Source of the DNA: Dryocosmus kuriphilus
Taxonomy: Eukaryota > Arthropoda > Insecta > Hymenoptera > Cynipidae
DNA length: 64,000 nt
Direction: 5' to 3'
NCBI GenBank assembly: GCA_038277395.1
Contig: CM076197.1
Location: 30,769,564-30,833,563 of the forward strand
Shown here: piece by piece, positions 1-11,036 of the stretch
Layout of the letters: every line of letters starts with the position of its first letter
Numbering within the stretch: the first letter of the stretch is position 1
Notes under the pieces: model-generated
Database searches by the model: none
The model's input: the letters and a program-made list of their open reading frames with translations, nothing else
Told to the model about the DNA's origin: nothing
Made by a program: the position numbers and the translations under genes

Positions 1-965
1 CTCAAGTTGACGCATTTATCTCTCTATATTATACAAATATCTCGCCGCGGCCCCCACTGTGTCAGGAATTCACATGCGCCATGTTGTCCCACGTGACATA
101 TGCCTCTATCTGCCATGTTACGCAACGTACAATATTAACTTATGTGTGATATTACCCCACGTAGCATATTACCGTATATGTAATATTACCTCGTGTTAAA
201 TATTGAACCAACACGTAAGCTTACTTATATGCCAAATTCAAGGACGAGCCTAAAATTACATTGCACCGAAAATTATACCACTTTGCCTCAACTTTATACA
301 ACTTTGCCCTAATCTTCTACCACTTAGCCCCTATCTTATACAATTTTGGTGTGTTGCTAAATTATTTGGTAAATAGCTTTTTTTGCTAAAAGTTCGCCAA
401 ATTTTTATTACTTACTTAAAATAACAGGTCCAGCCTTGACCCAGTATCTAGCCCAGTCTTGGTCCAGCTCTGAATAAATCCAGATACCAATTTTTCCGAC
501 CCCTTTCTAGTATAACCTTCTTCAACGAGACCCAGGCTGCGTTGAACCAAAATCTTTTTTTAAAATGTTAAACATGTATCCCCTTTCCAGCAACCCTTTC
601 TTTACCCAGAGTGAGATTACAAAAAAGTGTATTTTCAATTATCCCATGTCACATGTTAAACTATGTAGAATATTGCCCCATAAGAGTAGCTTATTTCTCA
701 TGGCCTCGCTTAGTTCTGACCCAGATTCCTTCTGAACATAGTGTTCTATTTCGGCATCTGATTCTATTACGAATAAAAATAATAATAACAGAATTATAAC
801 GAGAACAACAATTATAGCAAGATACTTTACATCCGTCACTATCGCTTAAAACAAATTTGGAAATCTTAAATTCTTTTTCAATAAAATAAATGCAAAATAA
901 ATCACAGTTAATTGTAAAGCGCACAGGGGGACTTATCGCCTTCTAGTATATATAGATAAAACTGG
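1..965. other. AT-rich spacer, no gene seen
   Basis: No coding potential that I recognise; the short ORFs are not supported. Two weak repeat patches occur: about three degenerate 25-bp copies of an 'accactttgcc' phrase at 281-345, and a patch rich in CCCAG words at 421-560 that resembles the one at 1470-1810. Confidence 0.6.
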
Positions 966-1440
966 TTAAACATGACACTCGCTTCTAGTGGAACCGCAGT
1001 AAATTACACTTTTGCCACGCCTCGCGACCGTGAGATTGTTGGCCACAGGATACAATGAAATTACAATGGCGAGGTGGTGAAACCCTCGTGTATCTTGAGA
1101 ACACAGAGCTACCCAAGAATGACAGTTCTCTGCATCCATCTCGCAGTGATGGTTTCGCACCTTCGAGAGCACAGATCACATAGAAAATCATTTTAAGCGT
1201 CTATTCTGGGCACAGTCGCTGCAGCTCCCTTATAAGGTCTCCATACCTCTCCGCTTTTTTTTTCTCCTTGACTTTGATGTCGTTGTCGGCTGGAAACGAG
1301 AATTCGGTCACGAACATAGTTCGTCCCACGAAATCAAGGAGAACGATGTCGGCACTCGAGAGTACAATAGGGACTTTTTCGAGAACACGTACTTATAGTA
1401 AACTTGGCACTTCTCCTTCCCGAAAATTGACTCTATGTCT
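966..1440 (-). pseudogene. Fragment of a non-LTR retrotransposon C-terminal nuclease-like tail
   Basis: Read on the minus strand in shifting frames, the stretch gives ADIVLLDF, then FVTEFSFPADNDIKVKE, then AERYGDLIREL, then VICALEGAKPSLRDG. This order (an Asp before a hydrophobic strand, a second acidic strand ending in 'P.D.N...KE', a 'KY..L..EL' helix, then a 'V..GALG...' strand) is that of the restriction-like domain at the end of several invertebrate retrotransposon polyproteins. At least two frame changes and stops make it a dead remnant. No RT domain remains next to it. The family assignment is from memory of the motif order, so it is moderate only. Confidence 0.5.
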
Positions 1441-1469
1441 CTCGGAATCTTCGACCCTGCCTCGTTCCT

Positions 1470-1810
1470 AGCCTAGACTCGGCCCAGCTTATTCCAGTCT
1501 TGACCTAGCCTTAGCCCAGCCGTGGCCCAGTCTTAGTCCATCCCTAGTTAAATATTGACACAATCTTGGGTCAGTCTTGATTAAGCCTTGCCCCATACCT
1601 TGCCCGAATTTGACACCACTATAACCCAGCCCTGGCCCAGCGATGACCAAGCCATACACAACTTTCGGCCCAGATCGAACTTAAATTCTACTTTCTAACA
1701 TTCTGTCATGAATTTAGAGATCAGTTTTGAACATGCTTTGGCCCAGCCCTGGCCCAATCTAGACCCAGCCTTATCCCAAATCTGACTCATCTCCAGATCA
1801 ACCGTGGAAA
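1470..1810. repeat. Degenerate CCCAG-word repeat
   Basis: Words of the form 'ggcccagcc(t)tggcccagtc' recur about every 10-20 bases with many substitutions (for example near 1490-1545, 1625-1650 and 1738-1790). A similar patch lies at 421-560. No ORF or TE domain is associated; it looks like an old simple or minisatellite repeat. Confidence 0.5.
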
Positions 1811-2174
1811 AGCGTCCATTTCAAAACCGTGTCAGAAATTGAGAAACCACCTTTTTTCTTCCAATCCTTCTACGTATGCAACAATTTTCTCTCCATGCAC
1901 CTTCAGACACGACCCTTCTTACCCTTGAGCTACCCTGCACATACCACCTTTTTCCCTCCACTCGCACTTTTGAACCTTTCCGTGTCGGGCCGCCCCTGTC
2001 GCAGGTCAGAAATTTCCCGATACTCCCATAACCTTCACACCCGCCATACACCAGAGCCTCAATAACCCTCTCCTTCTACTACTCCCTACACGTAAGATAC
2101 TATTTTTTGTAATAAATATGTAACGAGGCATTACGTCACGCCTCGCCACCAACCGTTTTGTCGATCCACGAGCC

Positions 2175-2248
<74 letters not shown>
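2175..2248. repeat. (TA)n microsatellite inside the solo LTR
   Basis: About 36 almost uninterrupted TA dinucleotides. It lies between the LTR start and the first block conserved with the LTR of the element at 46804, so it probably expanded after insertion. Confidence 0.95.
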
Positions 2249-2249
<1 letters not shown>

Positions 2250-2557
2250 CGCGTCACCGTACAAGCTTGGGCGAGCAAGTTGCCATCCCTACCCCGCGGA
2301 GTAACCAGTGCGCCGACGCGTCCCATGGCTCGCGTCGTTATAAGCACGAACGAGACGTGGATCGGGGCACTTCACTCGGTGCGCCCAGTCGAGTCACATC
2401 GACTGGTCTCAACGAGAAGAAGCTGCACTGGTTCCTCTGTGAACGGGTTCCCCGTGGCAGCGTTACCGGGCGACGACTACCTGGACGATGACGACGACCC
2501 GGACGACGGCATCCTGACTCCTATCCTTATCCTACGATCCTTACCTGGGGGAAACCG

Positions 2558-3490
2558 ACGCATGCGCAGGTGAACGGGTTCACCCGTGGCCTGCCCATGC
2601 GACGCAGAAGACATGGAATAGGTCTCACCTAGCCACCCTTCTGTCCGGCAACTCCGACCCTCACCTGAGGAAAACCGACGCATGTGCAGGTGAACGGGTT
2701 CACCCGTGGCCTGCCCATGCGACGCAGAAGACGTGGAATAGGTTTCACCTAGCCACCCTTCTGTCCGGCGACTCCGATCCTCACCTGAAGGAAATCGAGG
2801 CATGCGCGGGTGAACGGGTTCACCCGTGGCCTGCCCATGCGACGCAGAAGACGTGGAATAGGTTTCACCTAACCACCCTTCTATCCGGCGACTCCGACCC
2901 TCACCTGGGGAAAACCGACGCATGCGCAGGTAAACGGGTTCACCCGTGGCCTGCCCATGCGACGCAGAAGACGTGGAATAGGTTTCACCTAGCCACCCTT
3001 CTGTCCGGCGACTCCGATCCTCACCTGGAGGAAACCGACGCATGCGCGGGTGAACGGGTTCACCCGTGGCCTGCCCATGCGACGCAGAAGACGTGGAATA
3101 GGTTTCACCTAACCACCCTTCTGTCCGGCGACTCCGATCCTCACCTGAGGGAAACCGACGCATGCGCAGGTGAACGGGTTCACCCGTGGCCTGCCCATAC
3201 GACGCAGAAGACGTGGAATAGGTCTCACCTAGCCACCCTTCTGTCCGACAACTCCGACCCTCGCCTGAGGAAAACCGACGCATGCGCAGGTGAACGGGTT
3301 CACCCGTGGCCTGCCTATGCGACGCAGCAGACGTGGAATAGGCCGCACCTAGCCACCCTTCTGCCCGGCGACTCCGATCCTCACCTGGAGGAAAAACAGT
3401 CGCATGCGCAGGTGAACGGGTTCACCCGTGGCCTGCCCATGCGATGCAGAAGACGTGGAATAGATCCCACCTAACCACCCTTCTGTCCGG
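2558..3490. repeat. 120-bp LTR minisatellite, eight copies
   Basis: The phrase 'cacccgtggcctgcccat' recurs at 2581, 2701, 2821, 2941, 3061, 3181, 3301 and about 3423, an exact 120-bp period until the last copy, which is about 2 bases longer. Copies differ by scattered substitutions. Each unit holds a small inverted repeat (acggg ttca cccgt). Because 120 is divisible by three, an open frame of 40-residue repeats appears on the minus strand; I regard it as a by-product, not a gene. Confidence 0.9.
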
Positions 3491-4839
3491 CAACCTCCAC
3501 CTGGACCGATCGACGAACTACCGCGGACACCTGTAATATCTCCCGGGGGCTTTCGCCCCACCCACCTGTACCGTTATTTCGGGGGGAGGGACGTCCGGAC
3601 CCTCCCTCACCATCACCGAACTCCACCGTAAGGAGATACCGCTCTACCGTTACCGTTTTTCTTCTGTATTGTTACAGTACCGACCGCAACGAGGCAGCAC
3701 AGGCGGACGTGACCAGACACCGCTGGGCCCGCACCACCGGTCGTTCAACGCTCACGAGGCGACACAGCATCACGAACGCGTGCGTTTACTCCGTAATTAC
3801 ACACACTAAGTTTATATCGAGCCACACCCAACACTACACACACACACACATCCATGTACCAAAGCTCTCGCACTCACACGTAAGCCACCACACCTACACG
3901 CACACAATCATACAGGCACACGTACTTAGGAATGTAACCAATAGGACAGAATATATGCACATCTTTGATTTTCTTTTGTACATTCGTTTGTTATCACTGC
4001 TAACCCTACCCCCACATCCTAACCCAGGCTAGACTGAAGCATCGGGAGGGGGGAGATTTTAGATAGAAGGGATTAACAGCGTTACAAATATATAAAGAAA
4101 AGAAAAGTAAATTAACGAGAAGAAGTGGTGAAAACTTCTCGAAAATTTTACCAAATTATTTTTTTCTCTCCCGGTAAATTTTGCCGTTGAAAAGATCTAA
4201 TCAATAAAATATTGTACAATAAAATTTTGCAAGAATTTTTTCGAAAAAAAAATAAAATTAATGAGTTAGGTGAAGACACGCATGTTTTTTAAATATGCAG
4301 TAGCGGGAAAACTGTGTGGGTCAGTAGGAACATACATCTATCCCCTTCCCAGTAGCCTCTTCTTTATTCGTGCCTTTGCGAATAAAGTACAGTTTAGCGA
4401 CAATGCTTGTGGATCGTTACGTGATTTTTAGTAGGTAGTCTGTCAGTGTAAATTCTGAACAACCGTTGCATTTAAAATTTGGTTAGTTCGGCAAATAAAT
4501 GGCAGAATGAGAGCGAGAACTCGTCTTACGAAGAAGTTCACTTGCTTTCTCGCATCAAGGCGAGCGAGCTCTTACATCCCGTTGCCTACTAACGTCTTGC
4601 CTATGTGCTCCACTCAAAGCAAACAGCTGTGGTCCTCAAGCTTAACTTGTCTCTCATGCACAATGACTTTGAAGACTATTTCGCACGTACTCAGGACTTT
4701 GCCTATAGTGCCGCGATAAAGTGAATTTTCTTTTGACCCATTCGTGATTTTTACCGCAGGATCTTAAGCATATCTTTCTCGCTTGAGATTCTGATTATCA
4801 GACAAGCTGAACTGAAAGATCTCCTGAGTTGAAGAGTCA

Positions 4840-5990
4840 CGAATCTCCGAAAGCAAGGAGGAAAGAAAACTTTAAAAATCCCAATTCAAGCACAATTAAA
4901 AATATTCGATAACTACTGGGGCGAGATTCGAACAAATCATCTTGCATACATCGAACTGAAAACTGACAAACACAAGAACATTCGCACTTCGCAGACGACT
5001 TTGATGAAACTGCAGCGGAAAAATATATACAGATGGGAAGATCGAGCTGACGACTATGATCGAAATTCTTCAATCTACGCCTAATTCAGTTCAAGCAGGT
5101 TCTTCAGGGATCACGATTTTTAAGCTTTGAGCTCCGCACATAGACCTTTCAAAGTTTTCCAGGAAGTACACTGACTGGGAAAACTTCAGAAATCTTTTCA
5201 GTTCACTTGCCATCGACCAGAAATACATTACTAGTGTTCAGAAGCTACATTATCTGAAAACAAGTTTGGAAGGCGAGGCCCAACTGCTGCTGAGGAACAT
5301 CCCAATTACAGGAGAGAACTTTAACCGATCTTAGAAATTGTTGAAGGAAATGCATGAAAACATACTGTGGTTTTTAGTTCAACATCTCTAGTTTTTTCTC
5401 CCTTCCACCAATATATCGAAAATCCTCTACGGACATTTGGAAGGTCACTTCAAGAACCTGTGATCCTCTCGAGGCTTTTAAAGCTTTGAAGCGTCCAGTT
5501 GATTAGTGTCAACAAATTGGTTTCGACATCGCGCAGACGAAGGCACCACCGACCTTCAAAAGTCTTAAATGCATTCCTCAACAACAGGTTCATGACTTTG
5601 GAAGTACACGAGATAACATTACCGTCTTCATCCCTGAAGGATTTTCATTCTTCGAAGCCAGGAAAATCGTATGGTTTCAAGTCTCATAATGCCAGCATCG
5701 AAAAACCCATCGTTCTTCTGCTCAGGACAAAATTTCTTACTCGCAGGTCAGGAAGTCAAGAAGAAGACTTTAAATTATCGCCGAGAGTTCATCGAATCTA
5801 AGGAGCTTTGCTTAAACTGTTTGGATCGACATCGAGTCTCGGCTTACCCATCATCAGAACGGTACCACGAGGAAAGTACCACTCGAAATTTTATAGACCT
5901 TCACAACAGAAATCTCTTTCAGCGCCTAATGTGATAAGAAGGCATTCTACTTTCGGGGTTAATGCTTTCTTTACTGCACACATGCCTGAA
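4840..5990 (+). pseudogene. BEL/Pao retrotransposon gag remnant
   Basis: Frames broken by shifts and stops give, in order, a 'FDNYWGEI' stretch and 'FADDFDETAAEKY' (about 4900-5030), 'YTDWENFRN' and 'LFSSLAIDQKYITSVQKLHY' (about 5165-5260), 'KTSLEGEAQLLLRNI' (5260-5300), then 'RREFIESKELCLNCLDRH' (about 5780-5835). This is the order of the BEL/Pao gag core (DUF1759-type) followed by its Cys-rich zinc knuckle. The copy is short of several hundred bases against a usual gag and contains many stops. Sequence from 4500 upward may be its damaged N-terminal part. Confidence 0.7.
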
Positions 5991-6049
5991 CCACTCATAG
6001 GTTCAAAATCGACGATGTTACCAGCCACGGCTTTGGACTAGATGACGTT

Positions 6050-6240
6050 CTCGGCAGGGCAATAGCATCTCGTAAGAGCGTTGATTGATCCGTATTCACA
6101 AATCTCTATCATCTCCGATACCTTGACGATGAAGATCCAACTTCTTCATCAAGAATTTTATGGATTGGCAGATGATATTTGGTTGGATCTTAATCGGCCA
6201 AATCCCGGCACCAGATTATATAGGTTGATCCGATAGCAAC
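6050..6240 (+). pseudogene. BEL/Pao protease remnant
   Basis: Plus-strand reading gives VRALIDPYSQISIIS, matching the BEL/Pao retropepsin start, where an Asp followed by a small residue and Gly forms the active site. Here the Gly position is Tyr, so it would not be active. It follows the gag remnant in the expected order. No RT follows; the pol region appears lost before about 6300. Confidence 0.6.
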
Positions 6241-6249
6241 CTCTAATCG

Positions 6250-7430
6250 TTGTGACTTGGCTACAAGCAGCTTTTCAGGATGCTGTCACCATGCTTAAAA
6301 CGTAGTGGGCGGCAATATTTTTAGTGCTTCAGTATCAGTGCTATCAGTTTCATCGTCGTACGACGAGGCGGACATAGTGTTTAGAGTCCCCGATTTATTA
6401 TCACACTTGTAAGTGTTATAGTGTTGTGGTATGAAGTAAGTTTTGTGTGCTTTTTGACCAATTTATGTTAGGTGATTCGCTTCTTACTTATACTGTCTTA
6501 GGTGAAGATTTTACTGGCATATCCACACATTCATCTTCTTTACGCTAGCGTGTGCAAACGCACAGTTAGTAGTAGGCAATCGGTCTTGACACACGAGAGA
6601 CATCTCTGTGTCTTTCTCAGGCGACCCTTGTCAGTCCTTTGTCTTTAGTTTTCTACTCTTTTTCAGCTCAATTCGTAGTTACAAAAATAGATAAAAATAA
6701 GTATGAAATTAATCTCCGTTAATGAAAAGAATGTTCAAAATTTCTAAAAACCGAATTGCAATCAAGTTTGACGTAGTGTACTGTTTTGCACCTCTGATGC
6801 GAGTAACTCAGAGTGTCAATTAAGGGCTAAGTAACGAGCGATTCTATTTGGATTAGCAAATAAGGCAAAACGACCCGGGATTATAATAAGTTCTACTTAG
6901 AATGTTTTCAAACACTGGATTGGTTTCTTGTGGACACTGTTTGGATTTCCAAACTAGTATCTCCGAATGCAGAAACAGGTGGATTCTGTTAGGAATTTCC
7001 AACAGGTGCTGGTTTCTATGGGTTTCTTTTTGAATGACTACACGACACGCATTCGACCCCGGAAAATGTGTTCGAATTGGAATTTTCAACAGATGCTGAC
7101 CCGGTTTCTGTATTACCTTAACCCATTTAGATATTCAAACTCACTCTGAATTGGTTTCTGGTTGGAAAATAATTAGAATCTTGCCGCGGACGTGCAAAGT
7201 GCGTAATTTTGTTGACATCTATTTAGATTTTGGAATACTGTAAGTTACTTGGATTTTCAACACACACTCCTTCATATTCTGTTCGGATTTTCGAAAAGAA
7301 TTTCTCCGTTCGTGCGCCTAGTTACCATGGCTGTATGGATCTGATGGATATTTTAACACATTAACCTATTTATTTCATATTCATTTTTATTTTGTATTAT
7401 TTTATTTCCGCACTAAAGAGTCTAGCCCGG
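6250..7430. other. AT-rich spacer with a degenerate tandem pattern
   Basis: No gene seen. At 6890-7320 a phrase like 'ttggatttccaac..' followed by 'ggtttctg' recurs about four times (near 6950, 6995, 7080 and 7250) with irregular spacing of 70-160 bases, suggesting an old tandem repeat. A possible BEL LTR could lie in 6300-6660, but I found no second copy to prove it. Confidence 0.4.
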
Positions 7431-7433
7431 TAA

Positions 7434-7770
7434 GCGCACAAAATTTGCATCTACACGTATTCATTTTAAAATTACATCTTAGGTTCGTGCCCATATGGAG
7501 TTTTTTTCCTCGAAAACGACTCATCCGATATTCACGTACAAAGTATGTGTTATGAATAGTAATGAAATAATCTTCTAACCAAAATTTTAAAAATTTTCGG
7601 AAAAAATAAGGGTAAAGAATTTTTTTTTAATTTTAAAAACTTTTTTTGAGGTAATATTTTTTATTCACATCTACCATATTCAACATAAATATTGCTCAAA
7701 ATTCTCTTTATAAAACGTATTTTTGCCGAATTTTTTCAAGTGCTACAATATGGTGAAAAAACATAAAAAT
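7434..7770. repeat. Left terminal inverted repeat of the 7434-10705 transposon
   Basis: Inverted, diverged copy of 10285-10705. The two arms keep order and spacing over about 330 bases, though with indels. Confidence 0.65.
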
Positions 7771-7865
7771 CAGTTTGGCCACGCTGCGCTGCAGTATGTT
7801 GCACTGCTTTGGTCGGCAGATGCTTTCGGACATAACTTTACCTTACACGCTTCACTTGTTTTTAT

Positions 7866-9450
7866 TTTCTGTGATTTTCGCTTGCTTTTTATGGCAGTTC
7901 TCATACACGTAGTATTTCACAATGCAGCCTCAATTTGATTTCAATCTTCATTCTCGATCTTGTTTAACTTCACTCCACCGCTTCATTTGTTCTTGTATCT
8001 AATTCTGGTGTATACGTTGTTTCACTCGGCTTTGAGAATAGTTTTGACAGTCTGCTCGAAGTATTCTTACGTCAGTAACATCTCCGGTGATTTTCACTTG
8101 TTCTTGATGGTGATTTTCACTTGTTCTTGATGGTGATTTTCATTCGTGCAGTACGTCACTCTGCACTCTTCATTTATATTAATGCTTCACTCTCGACTTT
8201 GCATAACTTCATTCAACACCCTTCATTTGTTCTTGTTTCTATTTCTGATGTATAAGTTGTTTCACTTTGCTTTGAAAATAGTTTTGACAGTCTGATCGAA
8301 GTATTCTTGCATTTGTGACTTTCACTTGTTCTTTAACCCTTTGCGGCATGGCGAAATACCGGTATGTTACCTCTTTGACTTCGTTTTTTTAAATTTTTCA
8401 TATATTTTTCGACGAATCATAAGAACAAAAAGCAATTTAAAAGTTTTTTTGAACATCACTTGACATTAAGAAACCTTGAAAACATTTTTTTTCTCAACGT
8501 AATGGTTTTTATAAATAAACACATTGAGAAAAAATAGCCTTTTTACACTGTAAATGTGATTGTAACTAACCGAGAATAGCTGATAAGCTGAAAGTAAGGT
8601 CTGAGAGGTTTTTTGGGTAGTTGATTACGAATCTGAAGTCAAATTTCAAAAATTTCAAAATGGCGGATCCAATATGGCGGCCAAAATATTAATAAATTGG
8701 TCCTGAAGCATCAAAATGGGTTACCGGGGGTTTTCTGGATCGCTGATTAGGAATTTGAAGTTCAAATTGAAAATTTCAAAATGGCGGGTTCAATATGGCG
8801 AACAAAAGTTTAAAAAACTTGTCCCAAGGCATTAAAATGGGTTCACGAAGGTTTCTGGGTCACTGAGTTCTAATCTGAAGTTCAAATTAAAAAATTAAAA
8901 TTGATGGATCCAATATGGCAAAAAAAAATTTTTTAATTGTTTTCTGACTTCAAAATGGGTTCTCGTGAGTTTTTTTGGTCGCTGAGTACGAGTCTAAACT
9001 CAAATTTCAAAAATTAAAAATGGTCAATTGTCTTGTGGATGAGCAAGTGGAGGTGTTTTGTATGATCCACCATTTCGAATTTTGAAAAGCTGATCACAAA
9101 TTCATAATCAGCAACCCCAAAAACACCCGAATATACATTTTCAGCAATATTATCGTGATTTTTCATTTTGGCGGCCATCTTGAATCCGCCAGTTTGAATT
9201 TTGAAAATCTGATAATGGATTCGTAATCAGTGACCCCATAAACCCGTGTGTAACAAATTTGATGAAAATCCGATCATTGGAAAAATGTATGCTTAAAAGA
9301 GTTAGTGGTGATTCTCATTCATGCAGTATGTCACTCTGCATTTATTTTTATTCTTACTTCTCGGTCTTGCATTACTTCACTCTACACCCTTAATTTGTTC
9401 TTATTTTTAATCTGTATATACGTACATACGCTGTTTCGATTTTTCAAAAG
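7866..9450. repeat. 236-bp tandem repeat, three units, the last one interrupted
   Basis: Units start near 7866, 8110 and 8322 with 'tgattttc(a/g)cttg'. They share 'cattctcgatcttg..taacttca', 'tttgttcttg', 'gttgtttcact(c/t)(g/t)gcttt' and 'gttttgacagtctg(c/a)tcgaagtattctt'. The third unit breaks at about 8333 and resumes at about 9303 ('attctcattcatgcagtatgtcact'), so 8337-9292 was inserted later. A 23-bp internal duplication lies at 8090-8137. Confidence 0.75.
8337..9292. mobile_element. TTAA-flanked insertion with a piggyBac-like left end
   Basis: It splits a tandem repeat unit. TTAA is present at 8333-8336 and 9293-9296, and the left end reads CCCTTTGCGGCA, the kind of terminus seen in piggyBac-type MITEs. 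The right end does not show the matching inverted terminus, so it is truncated or the TTAA match is chance. Inside are four ~125-bp direct repeats (about 8610, 8735, 8860, 8985) built on 'atttcaaaatggcgg..ccaatatggc', followed by an inverted half (9060-9240). Confidence 0.45.
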
Positions 9451-9894
9451 TATATTGTGCAAAATATCTATATTGCAGAAAAAACTCATGTGCGCAGGCT
9501 GCGATATATTTTTACGAAAAATCTGTGAAGGTAAAAAAATGAGTAAATAACTAAATGGAGCGAAAACCTTTTCTTGCTGTTCCACGCAAGTAATAAATGT
9601 AGGTGATATTTAATGCTATAAATGTCGACTCGCAGTCCGAATGATGATATTGATTCTGACTGACTTCCAATGATTCAAAATTCAAAGTCCAATTTAAATT
9701 AAGTAAAGTCGGTTCTGAGACTGAGTTGATTGAGATTGCAGTACAAAAGACTGCTGTTACCTATAAATATTGCATTTCTTGTTTTTCTACGAAAAATTTA
9801 ACTCGTATTCCCGAAGAAGCGCATATAAATTGATACATATCGGTGTTGTAAAACAATCTTATAAAAAGTCGAATATATGAAGATGCGATACTGA

Positions 9895-10290
9895 ATATGG
9901 AAAACGAGCAATCTGTTTGGAAATATTGCCAAAGTGTTACCAATTCTTTTGAGAATGACTTTCTGCCATCTGGCTTCGGCTTAAATTCTGTTGATAGATC
10001 CAATCTTATTCAAAATCACATAACAGATATTGCAAGAAGGTTATTCTAGGCTGACAACAACCTATTTTTGATTTGTGACGGTACCTATGCGCCGCATCAG
10101 AGGAGCACAAATAATGAATATCAGAGGAAATGGTTTTCTTGTCAAAAAAAGTTTCCCTTTGCAAGCCTTTACTCAAGGTTAATTATTTTGAAAACCTTTC
10201 TGAGACTGAAAAAATTCAATAGAGTTATGTTCAAAAGGATTGCGAACCAAAGTAGTGCACGATACTGCACTGCAGCAGCCCCAAAGTAAT
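9895..10290 (+). pseudogene. Decayed DDE_Tnp_4 (IS5/ISL2EU/Harbinger-like) transposase
   Basis: Plus-strand frames read 'NHITDIARRLF', a stop, 'ADNNLFLICDGTYAPHQRS' and 'NEYQRKWFSCQKK'. In this transposase group the phrase 'DGTY' holds the first catalytic Asp, followed by a 'Y.FQR..YS..K' strand, which this copies. Only the middle of the protein is present; the other catalytic residues are missing and there is an in-frame stop at about 10049. It sits between the inverted termini at 7434 and 10705, which fits an old transposon. The subfamily is not certain. Confidence 0.6.
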
Positions 10291-10705
10291 CTTAATTTTT
10301 TTTCACCATGTTGCACCACTTGAAAAAATTCGCCAAAAATATGTGTTATAAAGGAAAGCTTAGGCAAAATTTGTGTTGAATACGGTTGGTGTGAATCAAA
10401 AACATAACCTCAAAAAAAACTTTCTAAGATTACAGAAAACTTCACCCTTATTTTTTTTCTAAAATTGAAACAAAATTTTTGGGACGATAGTTTCATTAAC
10501 ATCCATAATATATATTTTGTTCATCAATATCGGTTGAACTGTTTTCGAGAAAAACCACATTTTTATTTTTATTTCCCCCTCCATAACTCCCTGAAAATAC
10601 AATTTCAGGGTTATCATTAGGCGAAATTTTACTTCATATGATTACGAACCTATAAGGCAAGGTTGAACTTAATACGTGCGGGGGCAGATTTTGTATGTTG
10701 TATGT
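10285..10705. repeat. Right terminal inverted repeat of the 7434-10705 transposon
   Basis: Inverted partner of 7434-7770; see that entry. It includes the 'caccatgttgcaccacttgaaaaaattcgcc'-type block (identity with the partner is broken into short pieces). Confidence 0.65.
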
Positions 10706-10709
10706 TTCC

Positions 10710-11036
10710 GAATCGTGCACCATTTCCAACATGGTGTTAATATGTGACTAGGTCCGCCATTGGTAAAATTCTATTTGAAAATCCCAAGAGAATCCAGCTC
10801 AAATTCAGAAAGGGTTACCACTACGTTTACATATCCGTTTTGAGAGAGGAGGGGGTCATGTCAAAAACTACGGTTGGCAACGAAAGGGAGGGGTTTAGTG
10901 GATGTAATATTATAAGCCAATATTCCATGATACCATTTTTAGTAACCAGGCTGTCATGTCGGATAACAATGCAATCAGGTACAGTTCAATAATAAGTCTG
11001 AAATCACTTTACTGTTTTAATTATACTTGACTAATT
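10710..11036. other. Spacer, nothing recognised
   Basis: An 82-codon open frame at 10744-10992 has no recognisable domain and no supporting context; I do not call it. Confidence 0.5.

Larger units (their letters stand above)
2119..4086 (+). mobile_element. Solo LTR of a Ty3/gypsy retrotransposon related to the element at 46804-56022
   Basis: The stretch begins TGTAACG and ends GCGTTACA, and is flanked by the same 4 bases, AATA, at 2115-2118 and 4087-4090, as expected of gypsy integration. Its 5' third (about 2285-2470) aligns with the LTR of the young gypsy element (46870-47050), sharing for example 'ccagtgcgccgacgcg', 'cacttcactcggtgcgcc' and 'gaagctgcactggttcctc'. Its last ~80 bases align with that LTR's end ('cccacatcctaaccc..ggct', 'gcgttaca'). 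There is no internal gag-pol next to it, so LTR-LTR recombination probably removed it. It contains a (TA)n tract and an eight-copy 120-bp minisatellite. It is clearly a different subfamily, as sequence identity is partial. Confidence 0.8.
7434..10705. mobile_element. DNA transposon remnant with long inverted termini and IS5-type transposase
   Basis: The left block 7434-7770 and right block 10285-10705 are diverged inverted copies of each other. Matching features include the 'tcgaaaacgactcatccgatattca' region versus 'aatatcggttgaactgttttcgaga' (fewer than 20 identical bases in a row), the 'aataagggt(aa)' block, and the 'caatatggtgaaaaaa' / 'ttttttcaccatgttg' pair. Between them lie a decayed transposase (9895-10290), a 236-bp tandem repeat and a later insertion. 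The outermost match is 'gcacaaaat..cacgtatt' on the left to 'aatacgtgcgg..attttgt' on the right. I could not fix a TSD. Confidence 0.6.

Noticed and set aside
2477..3283. 268-codon open frame on the minus strand with 40-residue repeats
   Set aside because: It is the translation of a 120-bp LTR minisatellite whose period is divisible by three; the frame arises by chance and there is no other coding sign.
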